Below are positions 7,310 to 16,105 of a stretch of DNA of 40,816 nucleotides, in pieces. Made by a program: the position numbers and the translations under genes. Under the pieces are notes generated by a model. It was not told where the DNA came from. It did not search any database and was given only the letters and a program-made list of their open reading frames with translations. Position 1 is the first letter of the stretch. Each line of letters opens with the position of its first letter. The stretch covers positions 1 through 40,816 of the forward strand of contig SLPC01000019.1 of NCBI GenBank assembly GCA_007132185.1, written 5' to 3'. Source of the stretch: Anaerolineae bacterium (GTDB lineage: Bacteria; Chloroflexota; Anaerolineae; UBA1429).

Positions 7310-10300
7310 ATGCGCACCAGGGTTGGCTTGTACATCGCAAAGCTAGCCGAGACGGGATGGTTGCTCGCGCTCGTCGCCATTCCGCTCTTTTTGAACGTGT
7401 ACTCGCATCGGGTGTTCGAGCCTGACAAACTCGGGTTATTGCGTACCATTGCGACGTTGATGTTCGCCCTGGGCGCCATACTGTGGCTCGAGCGCTCGGC
7501 TACCAGACGCGATAGTCTCTCATGGCGTGAAACCCTCGGCCGCGTCTGGCGCTATCCTCTCGTGCGCCCTGTCCTATTCGTGCTACTGGCTTATGTGCTG
7601 GCAACACTGCTTTCTGTGGCTCCTCGCGTCAGCCTGTGGGGATCGTACCAGCGCCTACAGGGCACCTATACACTGTTGAGCTATATCATCGTTTTTGTAG
7701 CCTTGCTGCTACTCTTGCGTAGCCGCGAGCAGTTGACACGACTGACCACGGCGGCGATCCTGGTCAGCCTGCCGGTGGCGCTCTATGGGTTGATTCAGCA
7801 CAGAGGCCTCGATTTGCTGCCCTGGGGTGGTGACGTGACGCAGCGGGTGGCCTCGACCATGGGCAATGCCATCTTTGTGGCCGCCTATCTGATCATGATC
7901 ATTCCCCTCACTACCGCTCGCCTGATGCAGAGCGTACGGAACGCACAAAAGGGGCTAGCGCCACCGCTGCCGGCCGCAGTGGCAGGGGGCATGATCGTAC
8001 TCTGGTTGGTGCAAACCTGGGCATGGTTGAGCCTGGGCTTTGTGGCCGCCCTCTGGCTTTGCCTCGCCTCCGTCGTCCTTTTGGTCGGTCTAGGCCGCGT
8101 TCTCAGGCGTCCGTTGGCTCCGTTTGGTCTGGCTGGCTGCTACAGCCTGATTCTGGCGGCTCAGGGAGTGGCGATCCTCTTTAGCGGCAGCCGCGGTCCG
8201 CAGGTCGGCCTCGTGGGCGGCATGCTGCTGTTTGCTGTGCTGTACGCCGCCGTTCGGCATCGCCGCCGCGTGCTGGTGGGCCTGGTCGCCATCGGTCTTG
8301 CCTTGGTGGGACTGCTTGTCGTTCTGAACCTGCCCGACTCGCCGCTGGCCCCCGTGCGTGACGTGCCCTATATCGGGCGCTTGGGCCGCGTGCTGGAACT
8401 GGGTGAGGGCACAGGGCGCGTGCGGGTCCTGATCTGGCAGGGAGCGGTCGAGATGCTATCCGACAACCCGCTGCGCGCCATTGTTGGCTATGGCCCCGAG
8501 ACCATGTATGTGGCCTATAATCCGTACTATCCGCCCGAGTTGGCTCACCTCGAGGCCCGCAATGCCACACCTGATCGATCACACAATGAGACGTTCGACG
8601 CACTGCTGACGACGGGCGTACTGGGGCTGGCGGCCTCGCTCGCTTTGTTCGTCAGCGTCTACTACCATGGCTTTTCCTGGCTGGGGTTGATGCCAGACCG
8701 CCGCAGCCGGCTTCTCTTTGGGCTCTGCGCTACGCTGGGCGGGCTGGCAGGGGCCGTTGTCCCGTGGGCGCTCGAGGGAACGTTGCGTCTTTCGGGCGTC
8801 GGATTGCCCCTGGGCATTCTCATAGGCTTGGGTGCGTATGCGGTACTGCAGGCCCTTGTGTCCGCTGACCGGACGCCCGGCTTGGAGGGCTGGCCGCTAC
8901 TGTTGATGATCGCACTGCTGGCGGCCCTGGCAGCCCACTGGATCGAGATCAGCGTCGGCATCGCCATCGCGGCAACGCGCACCTATTTCTGGGTGTATGC
9001 GGCGCTCATCGTGCTGCTGGGACAGCGAGCCATCGCCACCGGGACAGACGAGGGAACGCGTGCTCTGCGGGCCACCGATAGCACGCCTGCCCCACAGAGT
9101 CGCCGAAACCGACGTGCCACGGGTAGGCGCAGAGGGGCACCACACCCCCGCCAGGGCCGTCAGAGCAAGCTGTATGCCCCACTGATCGACGGAGGCCTCC
9201 TGCTCGGCGTGATTTTGTGTATCCTGTTTTGGAATCTAAGCACCAATCCACAGGGAGAGGCCAGAGTGTGGGGGATATTGTCAGCAACCCTCGTAACGGG
9301 AGCTGGCCAAGGCTCGCCAGGGCTGTTATCGGCTGGGGTGCTCTGGATGTTCATCGCTGTCTTTACGGTTGGGGTGCTTGTGATAGGGGCAGAGCTGACT
9401 ACCGAGAATAGTGCACTCGCCCAGCAGGCTGGTTGGATGCGCATGTTCGGCGTTATCGCCGCCACCGCCGGCTGTCTGACGCTCTTTTACGGCCTATTGC
9501 ATATGAGTCGCCTGATCCCTCCGGTCGATCCAGAGAGCCTGCTCGCCCTGTTCGTTGGCGTGGTATCGCTAGTCGCTCTTGGGTGGGCTACAGCTTTGTA
9601 CATGGCAGCAGACGCCGCCGCGTCAGCCCCCTTTGCTCGCGGGGGTATCAGCCTGGTTGCGGTGCCGCTGGTCATCTTTGCGCTGCTATTGGGCAATCAG
9701 CTCAACCTCAAGCCGGTTAGAGCGGATATAGTCTACAAGCAGGCCTTGCGCTTTGACGCCGAATCGCGTTGGGACATTGCCGCGGCGCTGTATGAGAGGG
9801 CGGCAGATTTCGCCCCGACCCAAGATCATTACTGGCTGTTCGCCGGGCGCGCGCGTCTGGAACATGCCAGGTCGATGCCGGACGCGACGCAACGCGACGC
9901 CGCCTTTGCGGGCGTGTTTGATCGGTTGGAGACGGCCCGTTCTCTGGCGCCCCGCAACACCGATCACACCGCCAATCTCGCCCGCGCCTATCGCGCATGG
10001 GCCGATACTACCACCGATCTCGCGCTTCGTGTCGAGCGCTACGAGCTCGCCCTGGGCCATTTCGAGGAGGCTGTGGGCCTCAGCCCGCGGAATGTGCAGC
10101 TATACAACGAGTGGGGACAGATCCACGCCGCGCTGGGAGACTATGATAGGGCCCGGGCAGTATACGAGCAATCACTCTCACTGGACGACCGCTTTGGCAG
10201 AACCTATGTATTGATGGGCGATCTCTATTCCGAACAAGGAGAATGGGCGCGGGCTATTCCGTACTATGACCAGGGCCTCGAGCTCTCGCCTACGATGGCC

Positions 10301-10579
10301 TATGCCTGGAGCCGATTGGCGTATGCCTATGCGCAGCTAGAGGATTGGGACAGCGCCATTGATGCCAATTTGCGAATCCAAGAGATGCTGCCCAATGATT
10401 ATCTGACGCTCAGGAACCTGGCCTACCTGTACAATTATCAGGGCGACTATGCCCAGGCGCTCTACTATATGGAGTTGGCTGAGGCTTTGGCCCCCGCAGG
10501 GGATCTCGATGTACTGCGCCAGGCCAGGCAGGAGCTCGCCAACAAACTGGCGCAAGAGCCCGAGGTTCAAGAACCTTAG
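7310..10579 (+). CDS. O-antigen ligase/polymerase-like membrane protein with C-terminal TPR repeats
   Basis: The 1089-residue protein appears to be a fusion. Residues about 20-560 hold many transmembrane stretches with features of the Wzy/WaaL (O-antigen ligase) family: FSGSRGPQVGL near 290, VGYGPETM near 395, and RSHNETFDALLTTGVLGL near 422 in the large periplasmic loop. A basic Pro/Arg/Gly linker (about 577-620) separates a second membrane group (about 625-795). From about 805 to the end are tetratricopeptide repeats, e.g. AYRAWADTTTDLALRVERYE and DYAQALYYMELAEALAP. It likely joins or polymerises lipid-linked glycan on the outer side of the membrane, with the TPRs as a docking or length-sensing module. 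ATG 7310 is preferred to GTG 7292 because AAGGAGAAGG directly precedes it. Confidence 0.85.
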   Translation: MRTRVGLYIAKLAETGWLLALVAIPLFLNVYSHRVFEPDKLGLLRTIATLMFALGAILWLERSATRRDSLSWRETLGRVWRYPLVRPVLFVLLAYVLATLLSVAPRVSLWGSYQRLQGTYTLLSYIIVFVALLLLLRSREQLTRLTTAAILVSLPVALYGLIQHRGLDLLPWGGDVTQRVASTMGNAIFVAAYLIMIIPLTTARLMQSVRNAQKGLAPPLPAAVAGGMIVLWLVQTWAWLSLGFVAALWLCLASVVLLVGLGRVLRRPLAPFGLAGCYSLILAAQGVAILFSGSRGPQVGLVGGMLLFAVLYAAVRHRRRVLVGLVAIGLALVGLLVVLNLPDSPLAPVRDVPYIGRLGRVLELGEGTGRVRVLIWQGAVEMLSDNPLRAIVGYGPETMYVAYNPYYPPELAHLEARNATPDRSHNETFDALLTTGVLGLAASLALFVSVYYHGFSWLGLMPDRRSRLLFGLCATLGGLAGAVVPWALEGTLRLSGVGLPLGILIGLGAYAVLQALVSADRTPGLEGWPLLLMIALLAALAAHWIEISVGIAIAATRTYFWVYAALIVLLGQRAIATGTDEGTRALRATDSTPAPQSRRNRRATGRRRGAPHPRQGRQSKLYAPLIDGGLLLGVILCILFWNLSTNPQGEARVWGILSATLVTGAGQGSPGLLSAGVLWMFIAVFTVGVLVIGAELTTENSALAQQAGWMRMFGVIAATAGCLTLFYGLLHMSRLIPPVDPESLLALFVGVVSLVALGWATALYMAADAAASAPFARGGISLVAVPLVIFALLLGNQLNLKPVRADIVYKQALRFDAESRWDIAAALYERAADFAPTQDHYWLFAGRARLEHARSMPDATQRDAAFAGVFDRLETARSLAPRNTDHTANLARAYRAWADTTTDLALRVERYELALGHFEEAVGLSPRNVQLYNEWGQIHAALGDYDRARAVYEQSLSLDDRFGRTYVLMGDLYSEQGEWARAIPYYDQGLELSPTMAYAWSRLAYAYAQLEDWDSAIDANLRIQEMLPNDYLTLRNLAYLYNYQGDYAQALYYMELAEALAPAGDLDVLRQARQELANKLAQEPEVQEP

Positions 10580-10594
10580 GAGGACGCTCAGACA

Positions 10595-11659
10595 ATGTCC
10601 CAGTATCTCTTGATCGTGGTCAGTGCCTTTATCATGGCCGTGGGTCTCACTCCGCTCGCCCGTTGGGTCGCACCCCGGGTTGGGCTGATGGACCAGCCAG
10701 CGGCGCGCAAGATTCACGCTCGCCCCATGCCTCTCATCGGCGGCGTGGCCATCTACCTGGCATTTATCGTCTCGCTCATCCTGCTCGGCGATCGCACCTA
10801 TGTCCAGGAGGTCGTCGCTATCTTTGCGGGCGCGAGCCTGTGCTCGCTGGTTGGGCTATGGGACGATCGTGTGGGGCTCGCTCCCCTGTTCAAGCTGGGT
10901 GTACAGGTCCTGGCGGCGGGCATTCTGCTTCTCTCGGGGGTGCGCACGCAACTCCCCTGGCTCGGGCCCCTTAACCCGGCGGTCACACTGCTCTGGATTG
11001 TGGGTGTCACCAACGCTATTAACCTGCTGGACAACATGGATGGCCTGGCGGGCGGCGTGGGCGCAGTGGCAGCGGCCTTTTTCCTGCTGCTGGCAGCCAT
11101 GCATGGGCAGTATCTCGTCGGAGCGCTGGCCGCAGGGCTCCTGGGGGCCGCGGTCGGGTTCCTGGTCTATAACGTCAATCCAGCCAGCGTGTTCATGGGA
11201 GACAGCGGCAGCCTGTTCCTGGGCTTTATGCTTGCAGCGGTGGGGATCAAGTTGCGTTTTCCGGGGCAACCAACTACCATTACTTGGATGATCCCCTTGA
11301 TCGTTCTCGGCTTGCCGATATTCGACACCAGCCTCGTGTTTCTGTCACGCTTGAGGCGGGGTCTAAATCCCCTCACGACGCCGGGCACGGATCATACTTC
11401 GCACAGGCTGGTGCAGATGGGCTATAGTCGGCGCGAGGCCGTTCTGACTCTCTATCTGGTTGGCTGCGCTCTGGGTGTACTGGCGATGTATCTCACCCAG
11501 TCATCGGCTACAGAGGCGCTGGTGGTCGGTGTACTGGTTCTCATTACAGGTCTGTTCGCGATCTATTGGCTGGAGCGCCGCCGGCAGGTGCCTGCAAAGA
11601 CGGTCACAGCCGGTGCGCCGGAACCACATCCGCCCTCGACGCCAGGAGGAGAGCTATGA
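10595..11659 (+). CDS. WecA/MraY-family undecaprenyl-phosphate sugar-1-phosphate transferase
   Basis: This 354-residue polytopic enzyme starts lipid-linked glycan synthesis by moving a sugar-1-phosphate (usually GlcNAc-1-P) from UDP-sugar to undecaprenyl phosphate. Motifs of the family are [20 protein letters not shown] (cytoplasmic loop 1), [12 protein letters not shown] with Asp146 and Asp149, [12 protein letters not shown] with Asp203, and [12 protein letters not shown] with His270. About ten or eleven membrane helices alternate with these loops. The C-terminal tail after residue 325 is short and polar. The dispersed layout fits WecA/TagO better than MraY, as no murein genes are nearby. 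It begins 15 bp after the O-antigen-ligase gene and its TGA overlaps the ATG of the cyclophilin gene, so the three are co-expressed. Confidence 0.92.
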   Translation: MSQYLLIVVSAFIMAVGLTPLARWVAPRVGLMDQPAARKIHARPMPLIGGVAIYLAFIVSLILLGDRTYVQEVVAIFAGASLCSLVGLWDDRVGLAPLFKLGVQVLAAGILLLSGVRTQLPWLGPLNPAVTLLWIVGVTNAINLLDNMDGLAGGVGAVAAAFFLLLAAMHGQYLVGALAAGLLGAAVGFLVYNVNPASVFMGDSGSLFLGFMLAAVGIKLRFPGQPTTITWMIPLIVLGLPIFDTSLVFLSRLRRGLNPLTTPGTDHTSHRLVQMGYSRREAVLTLYLVGCALGVLAMYLTQSSATEALVVGVLVLITGLFAIYWLERRRQVPAKTVTAGAPEPHPPSTPGGEL

Positions 11660-12435
11660 GCAAAAAGAGAAGGCAAAAAGAACGCGCTCGCCAGATCAAA
11701 AAAGCGAGGCAATCAAGCTCGAACATGAATAGACGCAGGTCGTCGCGCGACAACGCAGCCAACGCGCCCGAGGCCAGTCGGTTGGCTTCGGCAGTTGTCT
11801 GGGCGGGCGTGGCGGTCATTCTGGTGGCTGCATCGGTCGCGATCTTTTATGTTTCTGTTATGCGCCCAAACTTGTCGCTAATGGCTGACGATCTTACCAT
11901 AGAGGAGCAATCCATGATGCCGTCTCAACAGTGGACCGAGCCCCCTGCCATGGCGCTGACGCCCGGCGCAAACTATTCCGCCATCCTGCGCACCGAAAAG
12001 GGCGATATTCAGGTGGAACTATTCGCGGAGGAGACGCCCATAACCGTCAATAGCTTTGTCTTTTTGGCTCGCAACGGGTATTATGACAACGTGACGTTTC
12101 ACCGCGTACTTTTTGGTTTCATGGCGCAGACCGGCGATCCTACCGGCACTGGCAGCGGCGGGCCAGGCTATACTTTTCCGGACGAGTTTGTGCCGACGTT
12201 GCGACACGATAGCGCCGGCACGCTTTCGATGGCTAACCGGGGCCCAAACACCAACGGCGGCCAGTTCTTTATCACCTATGCGCCCACACCGCACCTGGAC
12301 GATGCCCACACGGTGTTTGGCCGCGTGACAGAGGGCATGGACGTGCTCGAGTCACTGACGCCGCGCAACCCGGCCGCCGATCCCAATGCGCCCGCCGGCG
12401 ACCGCATTATCACCGTCGAGATCATTGAGCAGTGA
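11656..12435 (+). CDS. Membrane-anchored cyclophilin-type peptidylprolyl isomerase
   Basis: The protein (259 residues) catalyses cis-trans isomerisation of Xaa-Pro bonds. It begins with a strongly basic cytoplasmic stretch ([16 protein letters not shown]...), then one transmembrane helix (about 43-68), a linker, and a cyclophilin domain outside the membrane. Cyclophilin motifs are [51 protein letters not shown] and [12 protein letters not shown]. The active-site Arg in FHRV and the Gln in MAQTGDP are present. It should help fold exported proteins. The ATG at 11656, preceded by GGAGGAG, overlaps the upstream stop by ATGA, and its own stop overlaps the next start. Either partner could depend on translational coupling. 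Confidence 0.92.
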   Translation: MSKKRRQKERARQIKKARQSSSNMNRRRSSRDNAANAPEASRLASAVVWAGVAVILVAASVAIFYVSVMRPNLSLMADDLTIEEQSMMPSQQWTEPPAMALTPGANYSAILRTEKGDIQVELFAEETPITVNSFVFLARNGYYDNVTFHRVLFGFMAQTGDPTGTGSGGPGYTFPDEFVPTLRHDSAGTLSMANRGPNTNGGQFFITYAPTPHLDDAHTVFGRVTEGMDVLESLTPRNPAADPNAPAGDRIITVEIIEQ

Positions 12436-13040
12436 TGGCCTCACGAGAGCACGTTGCCACCGAGAGGGTAAACGGCAGCTGGCTGCAAAAATATGGTCCA
12501 CGCCTGCTTGCCCTGCTTTTCTCCATCACCGTAACGGCGTTGATCCTGAGCTTTCGGGACCATCTTCTGGAGTTGGGGGCCTATGGCTATCTGGGGGTAT
12601 TCCTCATCAGCATGCTGGGGACCGCCACGGTGATCCTTCCGGTGCCGAGCTTGGCCATTGTATTTGCGGGTGGAGGCGTGCTCAATCCGCTCCTGGTGGG
12701 GCTGGTGGCCGGTCTCGGAGAGCCCATCGGCGAGTTGACGGCCTACCTGACCGGCTATGCAGGCAACGTCGTCGTCGAAGATAGCGAGCGCTTTGATCGT
12801 ATCCGTAACTGGATGGAGCGTCGCGGCTTTGCCACACTTTTCGTGCTCTCGGTCATCCCAAACCCCTTGTTCGACTGGGCAGGCATCGCAGCCGGCATGC
12901 TCAGGTTCCCTGTGCCCCGGTTCTTGCTCGCCTGCTGGATGGGCAAGACACTCAAGGCTATTGCCATCGCCTACTTGGGCTCGGTGTCGATCCTATGGTT
13001 CGAGCAACTCATCCAATGGATCTCACGGCTATTCTCCTGA
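12435..13040 (+). CDS. DedA/VTT-domain membrane protein
   Basis: The 201-residue polytopic protein resembles the VTT/SNARE-associated family (DedA, YdjX, TMEM64-like), which includes lipid flippases and carrier-recycling proteins. Helices are visible at about 18-38, 45-70, 75-105, 135-165 and 175-195. The re-entrant loop region with GLGEPIGELTAYLTGY and the second VIPNPLFDWAGIAAGMLRFPV hairpin are the conserved blocks. A role in recycling undecaprenyl phosphate would fit its place after the WecA-like gene, but that is inference. The start ATG overlaps the stop of the cyclophilin gene (TGATG); a GTG three bases earlier is possible. The last 12 bases overlap the convergent radical SAM gene. Confidence 0.85.
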   Translation: MASREHVATERVNGSWLQKYGPRLLALLFSITVTALILSFRDHLLELGAYGYLGVFLISMLGTATVILPVPSLAIVFAGGGVLNPLLVGLVAGLGEPIGELTAYLTGYAGNVVVEDSERFDRIRNWMERRGFATLFVLSVIPNPLFDWAGIAAGMLRFPVPRFLLACWMGKTLKAIAIAYLGSVSILWFEQLIQWISRLFS

Positions 13041-14174
13041 ACGGGAGGGGACGCAGTGGCGCCCCACATACAGCCCCAATAGGTCATTGAGGGAATCATA
13101 GATCCGCTGCCCCTGCCGCTCGCCCTGCTGGCGGGCCAGCGCCAGCGGATCTACGCGATAGATCGTATCATAGCCCAGCGGCTGGGCACGCTCTAGGCGC
13201 AGCAGGATCGTCGCCACACCCTCGGCGCGGAGATTGCCCAGATTCCACCAGGGCTCGAGGGTGCCGATATTGGTGTAGACACTCCAGTCGGGCAGGATAT
13301 AGAATACGAGCCTTGGGGGCATTCCGTATGCAAAGGGCCTGGTAAGCTCTCCTTTGGAGCCCCGCGTTTGCAGCTCCTCAAGCCACTGCGCTTCAGTCTG
13401 CCACATCTGCTCGCGTCCCAGATAGGTGCGGCTGGCCTGCATCAGCGAGGGTGGCAGGTTGGCCACCTCATCGAGGCGCGGACGCAGGTGCTCAATGTGA
13501 CGCGCCTCGCCATCGGGGGCTGGTGTATGCACAAAGACCTGAAATGGCCGCCCGATGGCTGCCGAGCGCTTGTGCAGCTCTAGCCGGTCGATCAACGCCA
13601 GCAACTCGCCAAGCTCTGGTAAGAGCTTGGTCGTGCAAAAGATCTGCCACCGGGGCGCGATACCATGGGCCAGCAACCGCTCTGTGGCGACCAGACAATC
13701 GTCGAAAGCCCCCCGGCGGCGATAGAACCAATCCTGGGTCGCGCCGACGCCGAAAAAGCTGATCTGGCAGGCCTCTGTACCGATCTCTTGAGCCCAACGC
13801 GCATAGGTCGCGTCACGGGCCAGGCGGTAGATGCTGAGAAGCTCAAAGCGATCCGGCTCGCCATCGTCAAGCTCCTGCTCCAGCGCATATAGCCCGCGAT
13901 AGTCTGCCGACAGGTCTGGCTCTCGCACCCACGAAGATACCTTGATCTCGTCAAAATAGGGTCGTGTCTCGCGGGGGTGTACATAGGCGCGGAACTGGGC
14001 CACGGCCCACCTGAGGTCGTCGGGCTGCATAACGCCGCCCGCTGCCTGGCCAAGATAGCAGTGGCGGCACCGGTTGGGACAACCGGCCATGTCCAGGGCC
14101 ACGGTGATCTGACGTGGTGGCGCAATGGTGGCAGGCGCATCAGCAGCCAGAGTCTCAGAAGGCATGAGCGTCAT
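13029..14174 (-). CDS. Radical SAM domain protein
   Basis: The 381-residue protein has the [4Fe-4S]/SAM motif CX3CX2C as CPNRCRHC (Cys32, Cys36, Cys39) close to its N-terminus, followed by YLGQAAGG and a TIM-barrel-like body. A second cluster-type cysteine set is not evident, so an auxiliary cluster is unlikely. The C-terminal third is rich in Arg/Gln/Leu and has no recognisable SPASM motif. Its start codon overlaps the stop of the upstream DUF3343 gene by four bases, so the two are translated together. That pairing suggests a redox- or sulfur/selenium-linked chemistry, but the substrate cannot be read from the sequence. It converges with and overlaps the DedA-like gene by 12 bp. Confidence 0.85.
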   Translation of the reverse strand: MTLMPSETLAADAPATIAPPRQITVALDMAGCPNRCRHCYLGQAAGGVMQPDDLRWAVAQFRAYVHPRETRPYFDEIKVSSWVREPDLSADYRGLYALEQELDDGEPDRFELLSIYRLARDATYARWAQEIGTEACQISFFGVGATQDWFYRRRGAFDDCLVATERLLAHGIAPRWQIFCTTKLLPELGELLALIDRLELHKRSAAIGRPFQVFVHTPAPDGEARHIEHLRPRLDEVANLPPSLMQASRTYLGREQMWQTEAQWLEELQTRGSKGELTRPFAYGMPPRLVFYILPDWSVYTNIGTLEPWWNLGNLRAEGVATILLRLERAQPLGYDTIYRVDPLALARQQGERQGQRIYDSLNDLLGLYVGRHCVPSRSGE

Positions 14175-14392
14175 AGAGGAAGGATCGCCTCATAGTCAAC
14201 CTGCGCCCGAGCCAGTGCTGCCTCTACGTCGTCACGGTCAACCCATGTGAAGCGCACGGCGATCCCGCAGTTGCTGGACAACTCGCGCGGCACGGGAATG
14301 AGACGAATCTGGAGATTCGCCTGCTGCAGGACCTTTTCACTGCGTAGGGCCGCTGCCGTACTCGGCAATAGTACCACTCCGAAATCACTCAC
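14171..14392 (-). CDS. DUF3343 family protein (putative Se/S carrier-like)
   Basis: This 73-residue protein matches the DUF3343 (putative Se/S carrier-like) profile as I remember it: a hydrophobic first strand (FGVVLLPSTAAALRSEKVL), then LIPVPRELSSNCGIAVRF, whose single Cys in the SSNCG loop is the candidate carrier residue, then an alternating helix-strand end. Length is normal for the family. A GTG start is used, with GGGAG about eight bases upstream; no better ATG exists in frame. Its TGA overlaps the ATG of the radical SAM gene. The family often sits beside selenium or sulfur-transfer genes, and its pairing here with a radical SAM enzyme is the main clue to function. Confidence 0.8.
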   Translation of the reverse strand: MSDFGVVLLPSTAAALRSEKVLQQANLQIRLIPVPRELSSNCGIAVRFTWVDRDDVEAALARAQVDYEAILPL

Positions 14393-14421
14393 ACTCTGCT
14401 CCCTTGATTACTGACCAGACG

Positions 14422-14450
14422 AGTATAGGGCGTCTTGGCATCTGGGCCAA
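14422..14450 (-). promoter_or_regulatory. Sigma70-type promoter of the DUF3343-radical SAM operon
   Basis: On the minus strand a TTGGCC -35-like box (14445-14450) precedes, after 17 bases, a perfect TATACT -10 box (14422-14427). The start would be near 14415, some 23 bases before the GTG. The -35 half is weak, so the call depends on the -10 box and its spacing. Confidence 0.5.
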
Positions 14451-14512
14451 CCGTGGCTGCCCATGTTGCGGCATAGAGGTTGCAGCAAGACCTGCGCATT
14501 GCACCTCCCGGT

Positions 14513-14541
14513 TTGATATAAGCTGCGATAGCGGGTATCAT
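14513..14541 (+). promoter_or_regulatory. Sigma70-type promoter of the surface-glycan operon
   Basis: A TTGATA -35 box (14513-14518), 17 bases and a TATCAT -10 box (14536-14541) lie 42 bases before the ATG at 14583. This is the only good promoter seen ahead of the eight-gene run that ends at 24696. It lies back to back with the promoter of the DUF3343 operon. Confidence 0.6.
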
Positions 14542-14582
14542 GGCTGCTGTTCATATCACCGCATGTCATGGGAAGGATCCAC

Positions 14583-15011
14583 ATGCCTGCATCGGTTGAC
14601 CGCATCATGGCAGATCTTCGACGCGAGGTACACAAGTACGCCCTGGTGAATGAGCCCAACGCGCAGCCCGAGGGCGAGGCGGGCTCTGTCGCCCACCTGC
14701 GTAGGGTACAGTGGGTCAGTAGCCATCTGCCTCTCGGCTGGCCTGTCATGTCAGGCAATCCGTTTCAGCGGGGCATCATCTACACCAAAAAGGTAGTGCG
14801 GCGGCTCTTGCGCTGGTATATCAACCCGATCGTCGATCAACAGAACCAGTTCAACAAAGCGACCACCGACCTGATTGCCGAGCATCAGACAAGGCTCAAA
14901 GCGATGCAGGAACGGTTTGCGGACCTCGAGGATGAGCTTGAGGATGCTCGGCGCACGATCGAGTCGCTTCAGCAGCAGATTGCTACGTTGGGCGATCGCA
15001 AGCTTCCGTGA
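14583..15011 (+). CDS. Coiled-coil protein of the glycan operon, function unknown
   Basis: The 142-residue protein is not assigned to a named family. An N-terminal basic helix (VDRIMADLRREVHKYAL) is followed by a linker, then a segment KKVVRRLLRWYINPIVDQQNQFNKA that resembles the lead-in found ahead of methyltransferase or glycosyltransferase domains in some actinobacterial and Chloroflexi glycan loci. The C-terminal half (about 90-137) is a heptad-rich coiled coil of alternating Leu/Ala and Glu/Arg. It may be a free-standing scaffold for the glycosyltransferases that follow. The ATG at 14583 is chosen because GGAAGGA (14571-14577) precedes it; the in-frame ATG at 14568 lies in front of that site and is rejected. 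Confidence 0.65.
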   Translation: MPASVDRIMADLRREVHKYALVNEPNAQPEGEAGSVAHLRRVQWVSSHLPLGWPVMSGNPFQRGIIYTKKVVRRLLRWYINPIVDQQNQFNKATTDLIAEHQTRLKAMQERFADLEDELEDARRTIESLQQQIATLGDRKLP

Positions 15012-15057
15012 CGGCGGCCCGTTCACTTTACGAGCCATATTCCCAGGGGGTATCTCT

Positions 15058-16104
15058 GTGGCGACACGGATTTTGATTTGTTCCGGATATGCGCCCTTTA
15101 TTCATGGGGGCGCAGAACGAATGATGGACGCGTTGATAGCACAACTCCGCCAGCGGGACCATGAGGTGGCGGCGGTGCGCCTCCCTTTTGTGTGGCAGAC
15201 GCCCGATCAGGTGGTCAAGAGCTATGCGGCCTGGCGTCTGCTGGACCTGGCACAGGTCGAGTCGCGCCGCATCGATATGGTGATCGCGCTCAAGTTCCCT
15301 GCCCATGTGATCCCTCACGACAACAAGGTGGTCTGGCTGATTCAGCAGTTCCGGCAGGTCTATGACCTGTTTGGGACGCCCTACAGCCCTTATGATCCGA
15401 CCTCGGAAGAGGACATCTCTCTGCGCGATACGATCCAATCCATGGATACCCGGACGCTGGCGGAGGCCCGCCGGTTGTATGCCATTTCAGGCAATGTGGT
15501 CCAACGTCTGTCTGATCACAATGATCTATCAGCCCGCGTTCTTTATCCGCCGCCGCCCCTCGATGGCCAGTTTCAGGTCGGTGGTTATGGCGATTACATC
15601 TTTTCGCTGAGCCGGCTCGACGAGCTCAAGCGGGTCGAGTATCTGCTCGAGGCCATGAGTTATGTGCGTACGCCTGTGCGCTGCAAGATCGCTGGCAGTG
15701 GCCCCGACGCGGCGGCTCTCCAGAGCCTCGTCAGGCGTCGACGCATTGCGGATCGGGTCGATTTTCTCGGTTCGGTGAGTGATGAGGATGTCCTCACACT
15801 GTACGCCGAGGCTCTGGCCGTCTACTATGCTCCATACGACGAGGACTATGGCCTGGCTACGGTGGAGGCCATGAAGAGCGCCAAGCCGGTACTGACATTC
15901 GATGATAGCGGCGGCGTGCTCGAGTTTGTCGAGGATGGGATCACCGGCTATGCGGTGCCGCCTCGGGATGCGCGGGCTCTTGCCGAACGCATAGATGCAT
16001 TATACACCGACAGGCAGCGGGCCCAGGAGATGGGGCATCGCGGTATGGAGCGCGTCGAGATGATCAACTGGGATCGTGCCCTAGCCACGTTGTTGGGAGA
16101 GTGA
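15058..16104 (+). CDS. GT4-family glycosyltransferase
   Basis: This 348-residue GT-B transferase starts ATRILICSGYAPFIHGGAERM after a GTG codon; CAGGGGG just upstream serves as ribosome site, and no ATG in frame would leave the first strand intact. The C-terminal lobe has FSLSRLDELKRVEYLLEAM, IAGSGPDAAAL and the catalytic EX7E pair Glu262...Glu270 in EDYGLATVEA. It lacks membrane segments, so it works peripherally at the inner membrane. It lies 46 bp after the coiled-coil gene and 1 bp before the next glycosyltransferase, so the two transferases probably add consecutive sugars. Donor and acceptor are not readable. Confidence 0.88.
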   Translation: MATRILICSGYAPFIHGGAERMMDALIAQLRQRDHEVAAVRLPFVWQTPDQVVKSYAAWRLLDLAQVESRRIDMVIALKFPAHVIPHDNKVVWLIQQFRQVYDLFGTPYSPYDPTSEEDISLRDTIQSMDTRTLAEARRLYAISGNVVQRLSDHNDLSARVLYPPPPLDGQFQVGGYGDYIFSLSRLDELKRVEYLLEAMSYVRTPVRCKIAGSGPDAAALQSLVRRRRIADRVDFLGSVSDEDVLTLYAEALAVYYAPYDEDYGLATVEAMKSAKPVLTFDDSGGVLEFVEDGITGYAVPPRDARALAERIDALYTDRQRAQEMGHRGMERVEMINWDRALATLLGE

Positions 16105-16105
16105 C

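Noticed and set aside
14568-14582. ATG at 14568 as start of the coiled-coil protein
   Set aside because: The ribosome site GGAAGGA lies downstream of it and correctly spaced for ATG 14583.
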